In this document: piece after piece, positions 1 to 10,135 of the stretch
How the letters are laid out: every line of letters starts with the position of its first letter
Position numbering within the stretch: the first letter of the stretch is position 1
DNA from: Glycine soja
Lineage: Eukaryota; Streptophyta; Magnoliopsida; Fabales; Fabaceae
Assembly (NCBI RefSeq): GCF_004193775.1
Contig: NC_041004.1
Span: 9,538,648-9,602,647, forward strand
Length of the DNA: 64,000 nucleotides
Direction of reading: 5' to 3'
Program-made: the position numbers and the translations under genes
The notes under the pieces: generated by a model
Seen by the model: the letters and a program-made list of their open reading frames with translations, nothing else
Databases searched by the model: none
What the model was told of the DNA's origin: nothing

Positions 1-110
1 ACGACGCTCCTGGAATGAGATCAATTTGGTGCTCTATCCCTCTCAAAGGAGGTAACCCATGAGGGGTGTCTTTGGAAAAGATATCCCCAAACTCCTTCAA
101 TAATTCTACC
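1..110 (-). pseudogene. pol: Reverse transcriptase N-terminal edge, partial
   Basis: The minus strand encodes a segment readable as [20 protein letters not shown] followed by RGIEHQIDL, the conserved block just before the RT fingers in plant Ty3/gypsy pol. The rest of pol lies beyond the left edge. Confidence 0.8.
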
Positions 111-229
111 ACACCTATAGGCAAAGAACTAGCAATTAGACAAACAATAATCATGAGTCATTAGTAAATACGTAAGTTGCCTAGCTAGCATCACTCTCTT
201 CACCTCTTTTTCTCTCATGAATAAGCTCT

Positions 230-400
230 GTAATTTTCTCTCTTGATTTTCATCTTTTTTTCTTCAATTTCACTCTTTTTTTATCTCTACTATTTTCTTT
301 CTTTTCTCTTTTTTCGTGTTTCTCTCTCTTTTCATCAATTTTGTTTTTCTCTTCTTTTCTGTCTTGTTTTTTTTTTTCACTCTCATTTTTATTTGATCCT
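230..400. repeat. T-rich low-complexity tract
   Basis: Pyrimidine-rich (T/C) sequence. On the minus strand it encodes the Lys/Glu-rich tail of the gag-protease frame. The plus-strand open frames here are hydrophobic low-complexity shadows. Confidence 0.8.
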
Positions 401-1286
401 CACAAACCTCACTTGGAGACAAAGGTCTAAGGGTAACCTTTTGCCCTTTATGTACAAATGAAAATTTGTTTGTGACACCATTGTGGACAACATCCCTATC
501 ATACTGCCAAGGCCTTCCAAGTAAGAGATGGCTAGCCTCCATAGGGACTACATCAAACAATATCTCATCAACATATTTTCCAATGGAGAAGCATATCAAA
601 ACCTGTCTATCTACAACTAACTCCCCATTCTCACTCAACCATTGTAGTTTGTAAGGCCTATGATGAGGGGAAGTTTTCAAAGCAAGCTTTTCAATCAATC
701 TTTGGCTAGCTACAATAGTGCAACTACCCCCATCAATAATCAAAGAGCATATTTTCCCCATGACCATGCATCTAGTACGAAAAATATTCTCCCTTTGAGT
801 TTCATCTCTATACTTACACACCCTCCTCATTAACCTCCTAACCATCAAAAGATCACCTTCCAAAGGTTGTACATCACATTCACTTTCACTCTCATTAGAA
901 GAACTAGAACAAAATGCACTAGTGATATCCCCATTACCGAACACAACCATAGTCCTTTTGTTAGGACATTGGGAGGCAATATGACCATTTCCCAAACACT
1001 TAAAACATTTAATAGAACTCTCCTTTGAAGAAGTGGGAGTAGGGTTATTTTTACCAAGGGCAACACCTTTTTCATGAGATTTGAATGAAAATCCTCCCTC
1101 TTTCTTGAATGTCTCTTTATCTTTCCAACTTGAAGAGCCATAGGGGGACTTCTTGTATGTTTGCTTCCTCTTTAATTGTTGCTCCACCTTGATAGCTTGA
1201 TGAATGAGATCCTCCAAAGAAGCATAGTGGTGCAACTCTATAATGTCTTGGATCTCCCTATTGAGACCATGCAAAAACCTTGCCAT
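270..1286 (-). pseudogene. gag-pro: gag C-terminus with CCHC zinc knuckle fused to retropepsin-like protease
   Basis: This is a 338-residue minus-strand frame. Residues 1-90 are the end of capsid and linker. A CCHC knuckle ([14 protein letters not shown]) for RNA packaging is near residue 95. The protease active-site block IIDGGSC is near residue 185 and the retropepsin flap/return motif LLLGRPWQ near residue 255. It then passes into the pre-RT linker ([21 protein letters not shown]) and ends in a Lys/Glu-rich low-complexity tail. That tail is the complement of the T-rich tract at 240-400 and may be a slippage expansion. Polyprotein continuity into RT is lost here. Confidence 0.88.
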
Positions 1287-1519
1287 AGTGGCCTCTTAAG
1301 ACTCCTCAATTTGAGCCATAATCAAGGAAATCTCCATCTATTTGTAATACTCATCCACACTCCTATATCCTTGAATTAGTCTTTAGAGCTTGTTGTGAAG
1401 GTCTCTCCTATAATAGGACGACACAAATCTCTCTCTCAAAACTCTCTTCATGTCTTGCCAAGTATTAATCATCGACCTTTTCATCCTCTCAACATCACTC
1501 CTCACTTGATTCCACGACA

Positions 1520-2036
1520 CTAAGGCATATCCCTCAAACTCCAGGAGACCAATTTGATCTTTTTCTCTTCATTGTAGTTGTAGCAAGCAAAGACTTGCTC
1601 AACCTTCATCTCCCACTCAAGATACACTTCCGGATCATAAGTCCCTTTAAAAGTAGGGATATTCACCTTCACTCCCTCAATCCCTTCATCTCTTTGTCTA
1701 CCTTCATATCTTCTATGATTTCTTCTCTCCCTATACCTCTCATTCCTCCATCCTCCTTCATCGTCTTCAATCTTCATACCCCTCATCTTCTCCATGAAAA
1801 GAATTAGATGATCTTACCTCTCTTCTTCATTCTATATTTTCAATCCTCACACTTAAAGCTTCACTACTTCTGTGTATTCTTCCCAAACTCTCCTCATTCT
1901 CCTTTCTCATTCTCTCCATCCTTTCTTCATTTTTATAACTCATTCTTCTCATTTGCTCACCAAGTTTAATCATATCTGTCATGAGCCTTGCAGTTTTTGG
2001 AGATGGTGGAGTAGCATCTCTACTTGTAGAATCCAT
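1520..2036 (-). pseudogene. gag: gag N-terminal region, broken
   Basis: Two minus-strand open stretches (2036-1827 and 1795-1520) lie in different frames. The first is charged and probably coiled-coil (repeated RMRKENEE-like heptads). The second contains the plant gypsy capsid signature TFKGTYDPEVYLEWEMKVEQ followed by NYNEEKKIKL. Capsid sequence then breaks off before the zinc-knuckle frame resumes at 1286. In an intact element this protein would assemble the cytoplasmic virus-like particle. The frame breaks make it non-functional. Confidence 0.8.
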
Positions 2037-2860
2037 ACCTGCAAGAAAAGTTAGTGCACAAGTAAAAAATAGAATAGGACCTCACCACTTGACTTAGTGT
2101 TTCACTCAAGTTCACTCATGTATCACTCTTTCAAGGCTTTTTTTCTTTTATAATATGCACTCTTGCCTTTTACAACTCTTTCTTTTTTCTAGTTCTTATG
2201 TAGAACCTTTAAGCTCAAAATCAAGAAGTATTCAATGTGAAATGTCACAAATCAAAACTCAACTAAAAAATCCAAGAAAAGAAATACTCTAAAACAAAAC
2301 TAAGGAATGCCAAGGAAGACAAACTAAAAGACTCCAGAATGAAGAAAAGAATTGTCTAAGAATTGAACTATATTAGATGTAAATAACCAACAAGACACAA
2401 TTTTTTTTTAAATAAAGGTATGTAAAAACAAGAAAGACTTTGAATGCAGATTTTGTTTTTCTTTTTTTCATTTTTTTTCTTCTTTTGTTTTTTATCTCTG
2501 CATTTTTTTGGCACACAATTCAAATTTGAATGCAAATATGTGATTGGGAAAATCCAAATCTAGTCTGTAACAGAATTTTTCCTCCAAATTTGAAAATTGG
2601 ATTTCTTTCTCTTTTTTTAAACTTCTTTCTTTCCTTTTTTTGCACGAATTTTAATGATATATTTATAAAAAAAAGGAAAGAAGATAAAAAGATATTGATA
2701 CTAGAAATAGTTCAAAAAAGAAAGATAGACTCAAAGAAATAAAACAAAGGAAGATAAAATAATAATATAGAGTTAAACAAAAAAATTGACAGAACAATCA
2801 AAGGAGGAAACTCACATGAAATAGAAAACACTAAGGATAGATAACACCTGATTTTAAGAA

Positions 2861-2877
2861 CCAAAGCTCTGGTACCA
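2861..2877 (-). other. Primer-binding site (tRNA-iMet type)
   Basis: The minus strand reads TGGTACCAGAGCTTTGG, one base from the usual plant initiator-Met primer site TGGTATCAGAGCTTTGG. It starts two bases inside the LTR, as expected for minus-strand cDNA priming. Confidence 0.85.
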
Positions 2878-2879
2878 AT

Positions 2880-3473
2880 TGATTGAACCCTGATCTACGG
2901 ATCCAATTTTTAGCTTCAGCAAACTAGGGAACCAATTTGGGGCTCTATAAAATTGGGAAAAATAAGAGGAAAAAAGTGGAATTAGAGAAGGAGATGAAAA
3001 CAACAATGTCACAATCTTGGGAGATTGATAAGTTAAGGATGATTCGCCACAAAGAATAGAATTCTTTGATAAGAACCTAAAGTTACGCCAGCTAAGTGTT
3101 TTAAGGAGACTATTTATAACTCCAACTCCTAAATTAGGCCCAATGCCCAATAACTAATCTAATAATTAAATACTTAAAAATAACAATAGAAAAGGTAGCA
3201 GCGTATTACAAGTCCAAAAATCGGTCCAAAAATATAATTAAAAACGAAAATAAATCTTATTCTAAAAGTTGGCTAAAATAAATGAGTTTCGCTTCTTCTA
3301 TTTCCTCCATGAGAGAATTTAGTCTCTCGTCAAGCTCTTATTGAAATCTCTTACTCCTTGCTCTAGTGATTGGTCCATCCATCTTGAGCCTATCCAAGCC
3401 AAACTCTTCCTTCTTGTATAGTCCTCTATCATTTAGGCAGTGTGCATGACAAATATTCCAGATTACACCAACA
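2880..3473 (-). repeat. 5' LTR of the left-edge gypsy element (594 bp)
   Basis: It is bounded by the primer-binding site on one side and unrelated flank on the other, with TG/CA termini. A TATA-like GTTATAAATA lies on the minus strand at 3120-3111, a plausible LTR promoter. The 98-codon minus-strand open frame in this stretch has no recognisable domain and is treated as chance. Confidence 0.85.
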
Positions 3474-4740
3474 GTTATAGGCAACATGTCTTTCAAAATC
3501 ATAAGTCATAACAACCTTCACAAAGATCTACAACAGTGAAAGCACAGGTCAAATATGGAGTAGCAACCTAATAGGCAAATAGTAGTGGAAACTTGACTCT
3601 TTTGTCTCCAAACAAAGATTGCTTACAATGATTAATTCAAGGGTTGTGATATTATAGGAGTTTAGATGACATGCAATTATTGATGATAATTGATCAACCA
3701 AAGTAGATAGTTAGAAGAGAAACTTTATTGAAGTTGCTATAATGATTTTAAATAAAGACAATTAGCTTGCATCATACACATTCTACTTTTAGGCTTTTAT
3801 ATAGGAGGTTGGGTTAGCATTAGATTTCTTTTCGTCATTTTTCAAAATTAAATAACTATAAAACAAACCATAAAAAAAAACCCGGGTCAAAATGCCTTGC
3901 CCATTTGATTAACCATTATTACTTAAACACAACAAGAGAAACAACTCTAGAAACTCAATTTTTACCAAGTTTAAGGTATGGCACAGGAAAATAAAGAGAT
4001 AGAATGTAGTAAATAAAAGACTAACTCCCAAGTGTATAAGCAAGGCCTACAAGGCCCAATCTTTGGCAATTGCCCATGTAATGGTACGTGGTCACCTGCA
4101 AATAGCCATGGATAAACAACATTACAAGAATGTAGAATATATATTTCGTGTTCAACTGATTTCAACAGTAATTCCAAACTATTTTTGAGAATAAACTTCC
4201 TCTCTCTCTGTGTGTGTAGAACTAATTTCTTAATTCAAACTAACTTCAATGTAAGACATTGTTTTATCAACAAAAGTAAAACACAACAATGGCAACATTC
4301 CAACGAGTTATCAGCTAAGTAAAAGAAGAACAAACCTTGGAGGACAATCGCGAGTGACAGTGGCTCACAAAACACAGTGATGACAGTGTCTCAAAACAAG
4401 CATCCCAAGCACGTTAGTACGCTGGTGAACAACGAGGACGAAATCGACAGACGGCGGTGAAAGTGATAGCGTGACAGTGGTGAGAGTCACAAGTGACGAC
4501 AATGAGAATGGTGACAATCGCGTGCTTAGATTCTTTGGTGAAAGGGGGATTTGGGAGAGTAAGCGCGAGGCAAAAAGAGTTTTGAGTTTTTAATTAACTT
4601 AAAACACAACATCGATTTTACAAAAAACCATGTTAACGAGCTCATGTTATTTACGAGTATGCTACCGTATTTTTGTTAACATCGATTTTTCTAAAACCGA
4701 TGTTAAGCTAATGATGTTAAAAATAATATTTCTAGTAGTG
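3474..4740. mobile_element. CACTA-type DNA transposon, one terminus visible
   Basis: The segment ends at 4740 with ATATTTCTAGTAGTG, whose complement CACTACTAGAAATAT is a CACTA terminal inverted repeat. Subterminal repeats of the type TTAACATCGATTTTT / AAAACCGATGTTAA lie at 4605-4720 and can fold as a hairpin, as is typical of CACTA ends. The opposite terminus was not found. The gypsy element that ends at 3473 may be inserted in it. The span given is therefore an upper guess from the LTR edge to the visible terminus. Confidence 0.6.
4330..4570 (-). other. GC-richer leader-like segment inside the CACTA DNA (possible captured exon)
   Basis: In contrast to its AT-rich surroundings this stretch has balanced composition. 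On the minus strand it ends in CTCCAAG|GTTTGT, a plausible 5' splice site. I recognise no protein. It may be a captured 5' untranslated exon, since CACTA elements often carry host gene pieces, or simply element sequence. Confidence 0.3.
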
Positions 4741-5234
4741 AAACAACATTATTTGGTCATGTAGATTCTAAACTTATTTTTGGATTCATAAATTTATTAT
4801 TATAGGTATAAATATAGATATTATATATGTCTAGCTTTTTACTTAGACTAAAGTTGTCATTTCTTTCTTTTTATATCCTCTCTTCTTTTATTTTATTTAA
4901 AAATAAAATAAAAAAATAAATATGGAACAATGAAGTGAAAATAGATAGTTACTACTATAGAAAATAACTTATATTCCCATGAAAATATAATATACTTACC
5001 ATTCTCCGTGAAAATAAAAAAACAAGAAAATTGTGTGTATTTTATATTCGTGGGAAATAATCATTCTTTAGAATATTTTCATAATAATAAAAAAATCCTT
5101 AAAATATTTTTACAAAATTTGTACCAAATATAAAAATGTAATATTTTCAAGTTCACTTTCTCAAAAATCTTGTCCATACCTTGAAAGAAACATTTTCTTA
5201 CAAAATTAAAACATTATCAAATATAATTTGAATC
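4741..5234. other. AT-rich spacer, no feature seen
   Basis: A/T-rich sequence with short homopolymer runs. No open frame with recognisable protein, and no terminal repeats seen. Confidence 0.6.
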
Positions 5235-5977
5235 TCTCTTGTTTGGATGAGGGATTTAAATTCTAAGAATTTTAAATACTTCAATTGAAATTTTATTATT
5301 TTTAAAATTGTGTGTTTAGATAATAAAAAAAAAAAAAACTTAAGATTGTGAAGGTGAAAGAAAATGAATGCAAAGAGAAGAGAAGATATGGTTGGTGTGC
5401 TTCCAAAGAGAAGGATATTGATACGGCATGGGGAGTCGTAGGGGAACCGGAACATGACGACGTATACCACCACACCTGACCACAACATTCAGTTAACGAC
5501 ACAAGGCATGACCCAGGCCCTCCGTGTCGGCGAACACCTCCGTCACGTGATAGGCAACGACGACTGCTTCCCTAACTGGCGGGTGCAGTTCTACGTGTCC
5601 CCCTACACCTGCACCCAATCGATGCTCCACGAGCTTAAACGGTGTTTCTTAAAGAAGAGGATTATCGACGTGAGAGAAGAGTCGCGAATCCGAGAAAAGG
5701 ATTTCAGAAACTTTCATGTGAAAGAAAGGATGAATGTTATAAAGGAAATACACGAATGTTTTGAAAGTTTCTTCAATCAAGAAGAGAATTTCAATTTCTC
5801 ACCTTTTAGAAGGAAATTAAAATTTCACATTTTTAGTTATTTAAAATTATATTTTAAAATTTCAAAAATTTAAATTCTTCATAAAAAAACATTCAGACAA
5901 TGCATTTTAGATTAACAAAACTTAAATTCTCTAATAAATTACTTTTCTGAGATAAAATTCTCTGTCCAAACACACTT
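5235..5977. mobile_element. Harbinger/Tourist-like non-autonomous DNA transposon with captured gene piece, copy 1
   Basis: Its outer parts align with the element at 33068-33515. The left end contains TTGTTTGGATGAGGGATTT and the right end AAAATTCTCTGTCCAAACAC, which are inverted forms of each other. The terminal repeat is degraded on the left and only the right flank shows TTA. Between the arms lies the start of a histidine-phosphatase gene (5388 to about 5777). The element has no transposase and would need one supplied in trans. Confidence 0.75.
5388..5777 (+). pseudogene. Captured 5' fragment of an AT74-like histidine phosphatase (phosphoglycerate-mutase-like) gene
   Basis: From ATG at 5388 the frame reads MVGVLPKRRILIRHGES, then a TAG stop at 5439, and continues in the same frame through TTYTTTPDHNIQLTTQGM, WRVQFYVSPY and REESRIREKDF to about residue 130. 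The order matches plant phosphoglycerate-mutase-like AT74 proteins as I know them. RHGES carries the catalytic histidine, and the stop replaces the residue after it. The second half of the domain, including the second catalytic His region, is absent. The fragment is embedded in transposon arms, so it was carried there rather than being a decayed resident gene. The high GC of the codons contrasts with the AT-rich arms. Confidence 0.85.
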
Positions 5978-6408
5978 TTATTTAATTCCTCCCATAAATG
6001 AAAGGATATTTTTCCATCACCATGGTCTTGTCACATAATATCAGTTGAACTAATGTTAATATGTAAATTGTAAACAACCTTGGATTAGATTATTATTAAT
6101 TTCCTTAAATATATTATAAATTTTTGTAATTTAATATTTTTTATTTTTTTAATAAAAAATTTAGTCATTATTAATTATATATTTATTTTATTTTTAATTT
6201 TTAAAACACTTTAGATAATATTTTTTTTATTGTTTAAAACGTTATGCATAGTATTTTAAGGAATAAAAACAAAAATAAATATAATTTGAAATGAAAAAAT
6301 AAAAAAATAATTTTGTAAAGATAAAAAATTAAAAAAAACACCAAATAATAAAGATTAAAATATATTTAAACCATATTAATTTAATTGCTTCTTGTACCTG
6401 CCACCTGG
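5978..6408. other. AT-rich spacer, no feature seen
   Basis: Very A/T-rich, with poly-A and poly-T runs. No coding or structural signal found. Confidence 0.6.
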
Positions 6409-6535
6409 GATGAAATTAACTGACTCGTTAAAATTCGAATTCCTTGTTTTACCCAAGTTGTTGAAACTGAATGAGTCAATGAAGAGAAATGTTAGAGCGT
6501 GCGAAACATTTCAGCCGGTAAAGGTGTCGACTTAT
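6409..6535. repeat. Left arm of an imperfect inverted repeat
   Basis: The end of this arm, TTTCAGCCGGTAAAGGTGTCGA (shortened core CAGCCGGTAAAGGTGTCGA), is the reverse complement of TCGACACCTTTATCGGCTG at 7854-7872. The similarity continues through GAGAAATGTTAGAGC versus GCTCTAGCATTTCTC. A shorter piece (TGACTCGTTAAAATTCGAAT) also recurs in direct orientation at 7911. The arrangement could be a long-TIR (MULE-like) or foldback element. Confidence 0.6.
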
Positions 6536-7556
6536 CTAATCTGTCAACTCTTTGAATATAAAATATTATTTGTTTTACTTCTTAAAGTTATTTTATTTTT
6601 CCGTACATACCCCTAACTTTATTTTCTCTGTTATCTCTCCCTCTCTCTCTCATCCGTCTGAAATTCTCATTTTGAATGCCACTTACTCTCTATCTCAACT
6701 TTTTTTTCTTTCTTGCTTAGGATTATCATTCTCAACTTTTCGTTTTCTTCTTTCTTCCTTTCTTTCTCATTTATCTCATCATCATATATTACAGCGATGA
6801 AATGTTGAAAGAAATGACAGATTTTTGAAATTGATTATGGAAAACCGCACTGCACACTAGAGCATAGAAACCTCATTCCGTTGGTTTTGATCATTATAGT
6901 AAGAGTTTGAACTTGGAACTGCACAAAAGAGTCAACATCTCTTCAATAACGTACATGTTGTGAAGTTCAGTCTTACAATTCAAAATTGAGAAAAAAAATT
7001 CAAATCTTACCTTCATTATAAATAGTGTCAAGATAAAATATATAAGATGAGAATAATCTTTATCATATAAGTTAGTTTTTAGGATTAAATTATACCTTAA
7101 TTTTCTACTTGATATCTGAGCTTATTCTATAAATCTCAATTTTCTATTAATTTCAGTTTCTAAATCTTCATCCAAAACACACATTTAATTTAAGATATAA
7201 GATATGTAACAAGAAAAATGAAGTTCAAAATGCAAAGCTCATATAGGAATTTTATAATTCTTTAGTTAATTAATATAAGTTACATATTATATTGTTATTT
7301 ATATTTAGATAAATTTAATATAAGAGATTTAATTTAATAATTATATTAAATTGTCAATAAAAAAAATAGATTCTTTTTTCTCCGTCACAAGAAAATAAAA
7401 CACTCTTATAAAAATTAAGATGATTTGGTTAAAAAATATTATTAAATCAATTATTTATGAGCATTAATCAAATTTTCTTACATTTTGATCAATCATTATC
7501 AGATATTCTTAAACTTATTTTCGATAATTTAACATAATAAGTTTGATCCTCATATT
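6536..7556. other. Interior of the inverted-repeat structure; no gene recognised
   Basis: 6620-6800 is T/C-rich low-complexity sequence. 6960-7550 is AT-rich. Two small hydrophobic open frames fall in the T/C-rich part and look like chance. Confidence 0.5.
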
Positions 7557-7802
7557 ATGATTTATTATAATTCCAAGTTCCAACAGATATATCCATCCAT
7601 CTTAAGAAATTTGATCAGCTCCATAGTAGATCACTCCACGTCTTCGACGAAGGACATCACTCTCATCCCATCTTCAGCGATGCATCCTCCCGTTCTCGTG
7701 TCTTCTCTCAAGGATGTTGCCGTTTCCCATTCTTTGGTGTGGACATTGTGTTCTGTGCAAACAAGCAGAAAGGATAAATTTGGAAAAAGAAAAACATGTT
7801 AA
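7557..7802 (+). other. Unrecognised open stretch inside the inverted repeat
   Basis: An 81-codon frame whose middle part (about 7610-7750) has gene-like composition, with Ser/Pro/Val-rich sequence such as PSSAMHPPVLVSSLKDVAVS. It lies between inverted arms, as captured gene pieces do in Pack-MULE elements. I do not recognise the family. It may be a captured exon or may be non-coding. Confidence 0.25.
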
Positions 7803-7845
7803 TAAGTTAAAATTAATTAATATTTGTTGACAGATGTCACAAATT

Positions 7846-7950
7846 GATTGGGTTCGACACCTTTATCGGCTGAAGTGTTTCTCAGGCTCTAGCATTTCTC
7901 ATCAATGAAATTGACTCATTAAAAATTTGAATTGGTTGTTTTAACCTTCC
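7846..7950. repeat. Right arm of the imperfect inverted repeat
   Basis: Mirror partner of 6409-6535 at roughly 80% by eye. The two arms enclose about 1.3 kb. No clear target-site duplication was identified, so the element class is not settled. Confidence 0.6.
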
Positions 7951-8026
7951 CTGGTTGTTGATTTTTTCTTTTTGATGTAACCTTTCCCAAATTGATGAAA
8001 TTGAATGAGTAAATGCACTTTCAAAA

Positions 8027-8112
<86 letters not shown>
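8027..8112. repeat. (AT)n microsatellite with (GT)n edge
   Basis: A short GT run followed by an uninterrupted AT dinucleotide run of nearly 80 bp. It is probably length-variable between genotypes. Confidence 0.97.
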
Positions 8113-8116
<4 letters not shown>

Positions 8117-10060
8117 TAAAGACTTGTATAATATTTTAATTTCTATAAAATAAATGTTTTATTTTATTTTATTTTAGTTAAACATATAATTTTATTTGTT
8201 TTATTCTTTTTTTAAGTAACAATATATGGGGGATGTAACAATTAACTACGTATTAACGTGACACGTTATGAAAAAGTTTTTGATAGGACATTCATATAAT
8301 CATATCTATCTTTTTATAAATTGTGTTTTTAAATTTTTTATTAATTATTTTAAATATAGATTATAATTTTTTTGTGTTATTATTATAATATTAAATTTTT
8401 TTATAATGTATCAAAATTATAAATTGATTCATCAAAAATAAAAAAATTACTTTTTTAAAAATAAATTACCTTTTTAAAAATGTTAAACATATTCATCTAC
8501 TTAAAGAGCATATGTGCTTATTGTAGGATAAATTTATTCTTATGGAGGCGTTGTTACAAAATAGGATTATAAAGAAGTTATCATAATTCTGTTAGGTACA
8601 TATAGGATTATAAATAAAGTCTATAGTATAATAAACCAAATCCAGGCTTTATTTTAAAATAAATAAATAAACTAGACCCATTTAAGAAAAATCTTGTTGG
8701 ACTTAGTTAGCTTATTTTCACATCTAATTAAAATAAAATAGTGAAGTATTAATATTTTGTAATAACATACATGGTAAAAATATTTAAGAAAGTGGAGATA
8801 AAATGAAAATAGTTTCTTTATTATTTATTTTTTCACTATGTTATTGCTACCAGCAGTTCAACCAATATTTAAATCTTTGACAACTTGAATAAGGAATATA
8901 AAATGTTATTAATTATGTCAACACTTGTTGGTTTTCTTTAGATTACATTGTAATTTTGGTTTTTCTATAATTTCAAATTCATAATTTTAGTCTTTTTAAT
9001 TTTAAATCAAAATACTTAGTCTTTTTATTTTTTAAAAATAAGTAACTTTGATCCTTCTGATCAATTGATTGTTTTTGTTTGTTGATCATCTAAAGTTAAA
9101 CATTAACTTTGAGGAGACAGATTGACATTGGCCTGAAGCTTAAATAGACAAAGCAATAAGTCACTAACGCAACATTATTTCCTATTGATTATTAGTCAAG
9201 AGTTATTAATTTTTTTCATATTATTAAAATTTATAAGTTAAAAAATATTTAACATATAAATCTTTTAAATTATTTTATATCATTTTAAATGTTTTATTTT
9301 GAATAATTTATATTTTTTTTGTTTTACCAATTTATAATTAAATTTCATAAATTAATATGTAAATTATTTAAATAATTTTTAAAATTGATTTTATTATACA
9401 AATTAGTTTTACTCTCATTATTTACATAAAATTATTTATAAATAAGACAATAAAACACTTGTTTTGTTTAGTTAATTATATTAACATTATTATTTATGTA
9501 ACATTAATTAAAAGTTATTAATTTTTTCACCTAACAATTTTACTCTTAAATCACTTCTTAAATTTTAATTTTTTTTCTAACTTACATTAACTTTTCACTA
9601 CTTTTATATTATTAATTTTTTTAATCTGACTTTTTTATTAACTATATTTAACTTTTATTTTTATATTATTTAAATTTTTTAGAGAGATGCTAAGGGTCTC
9701 TCTTCCCCTATTAATAATAATATAAAGAGGAAGGCTAAGGATATTTTTAGTGACTCTTTGTTCTGAATATTCTTTATGATTAATTGAAATTTATTAAAAA
9801 TTATTAATTTTGATAAGTTTTATTTTTCAATTAATGTTTGTTTTTCTCAAATTTATTAAAAATTAATCATTTTTAATAAATTCTAACTAATAGAAAAAAA
9901 GATTAACAGATATTCTAATATATAAAAAAAAAAACATCTTTATAGGTGAATGCTAATTAAATTATACTTTTAGTTGGGGCAGTTGAGTAGTGTGAATTAA
10001 AAACACTTTCTTGCTACATTATAGAGTTTACCTTTTCTTCTCCACAACCTCTCCATTTTT
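8113..10060. other. AT-rich intergenic sequence upstream of the 10136 gene
   Basis: No recognisable coding sequence, RNA gene or transposon end was found. A/T runs dominate. The last 150 bases become pyrimidine-rich (TCTTCTCCACAACC...), as expected near a plant transcription start. Confidence 0.6.
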
Positions 10061-10068
10061 AAAACCAC

Positions 10069-10078
10069 AAATAAATAC
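10069..10078 (+). promoter_or_regulatory. Possible TATA-like element of the 10136 gene
   Basis: AAATAAATAC lies about 60 bases before the ATG in an AC-rich leader. It is only a weak TATA match and was chosen by position. Confidence 0.3.
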
Positions 10079-10135
10079 CACCATTCTTCCCCTGCCTAAC
10101 CCATAATCTAACATCAACAGCATCTCTTCACCAAC

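Larger units (their letters stand above)
1..3473 (-). mobile_element. Ty3/gypsy LTR retrotransposon, 5' part, truncated by window edge
   Basis: Read on the minus strand the order is LTR (3473-2880), primer-binding site (2877-2861), gag N-terminal pieces (2036-1520), gag zinc knuckle plus retropepsin (1286-270), then the start of reverse transcriptase at the window edge. The LTR has TG...CA ends (TGTTGG...CAATCA on the minus strand). The 5 bases after its outer end are GTTAT, but the matching target-site copy lies outside the window. Gag is broken into several frames, so this is a decayed copy. The gag and knuckle sequence is close to that of the elements at 13528 and 25404, so all three probably belong to one lineage. 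Confidence 0.9.

Noticed and set aside
243..461. Plus-strand 72-codon hydrophobic ORF
   Set aside because: A product of the T-rich tract on the strand opposite the gag-protease frame; low complexity with no domain.
5388..5873. Functional phosphoglycerate-mutase-like gene
   Set aside because: A stop follows the RHGES motif, the second half of the domain is absent, and the last codons read into transposon arm sequence.
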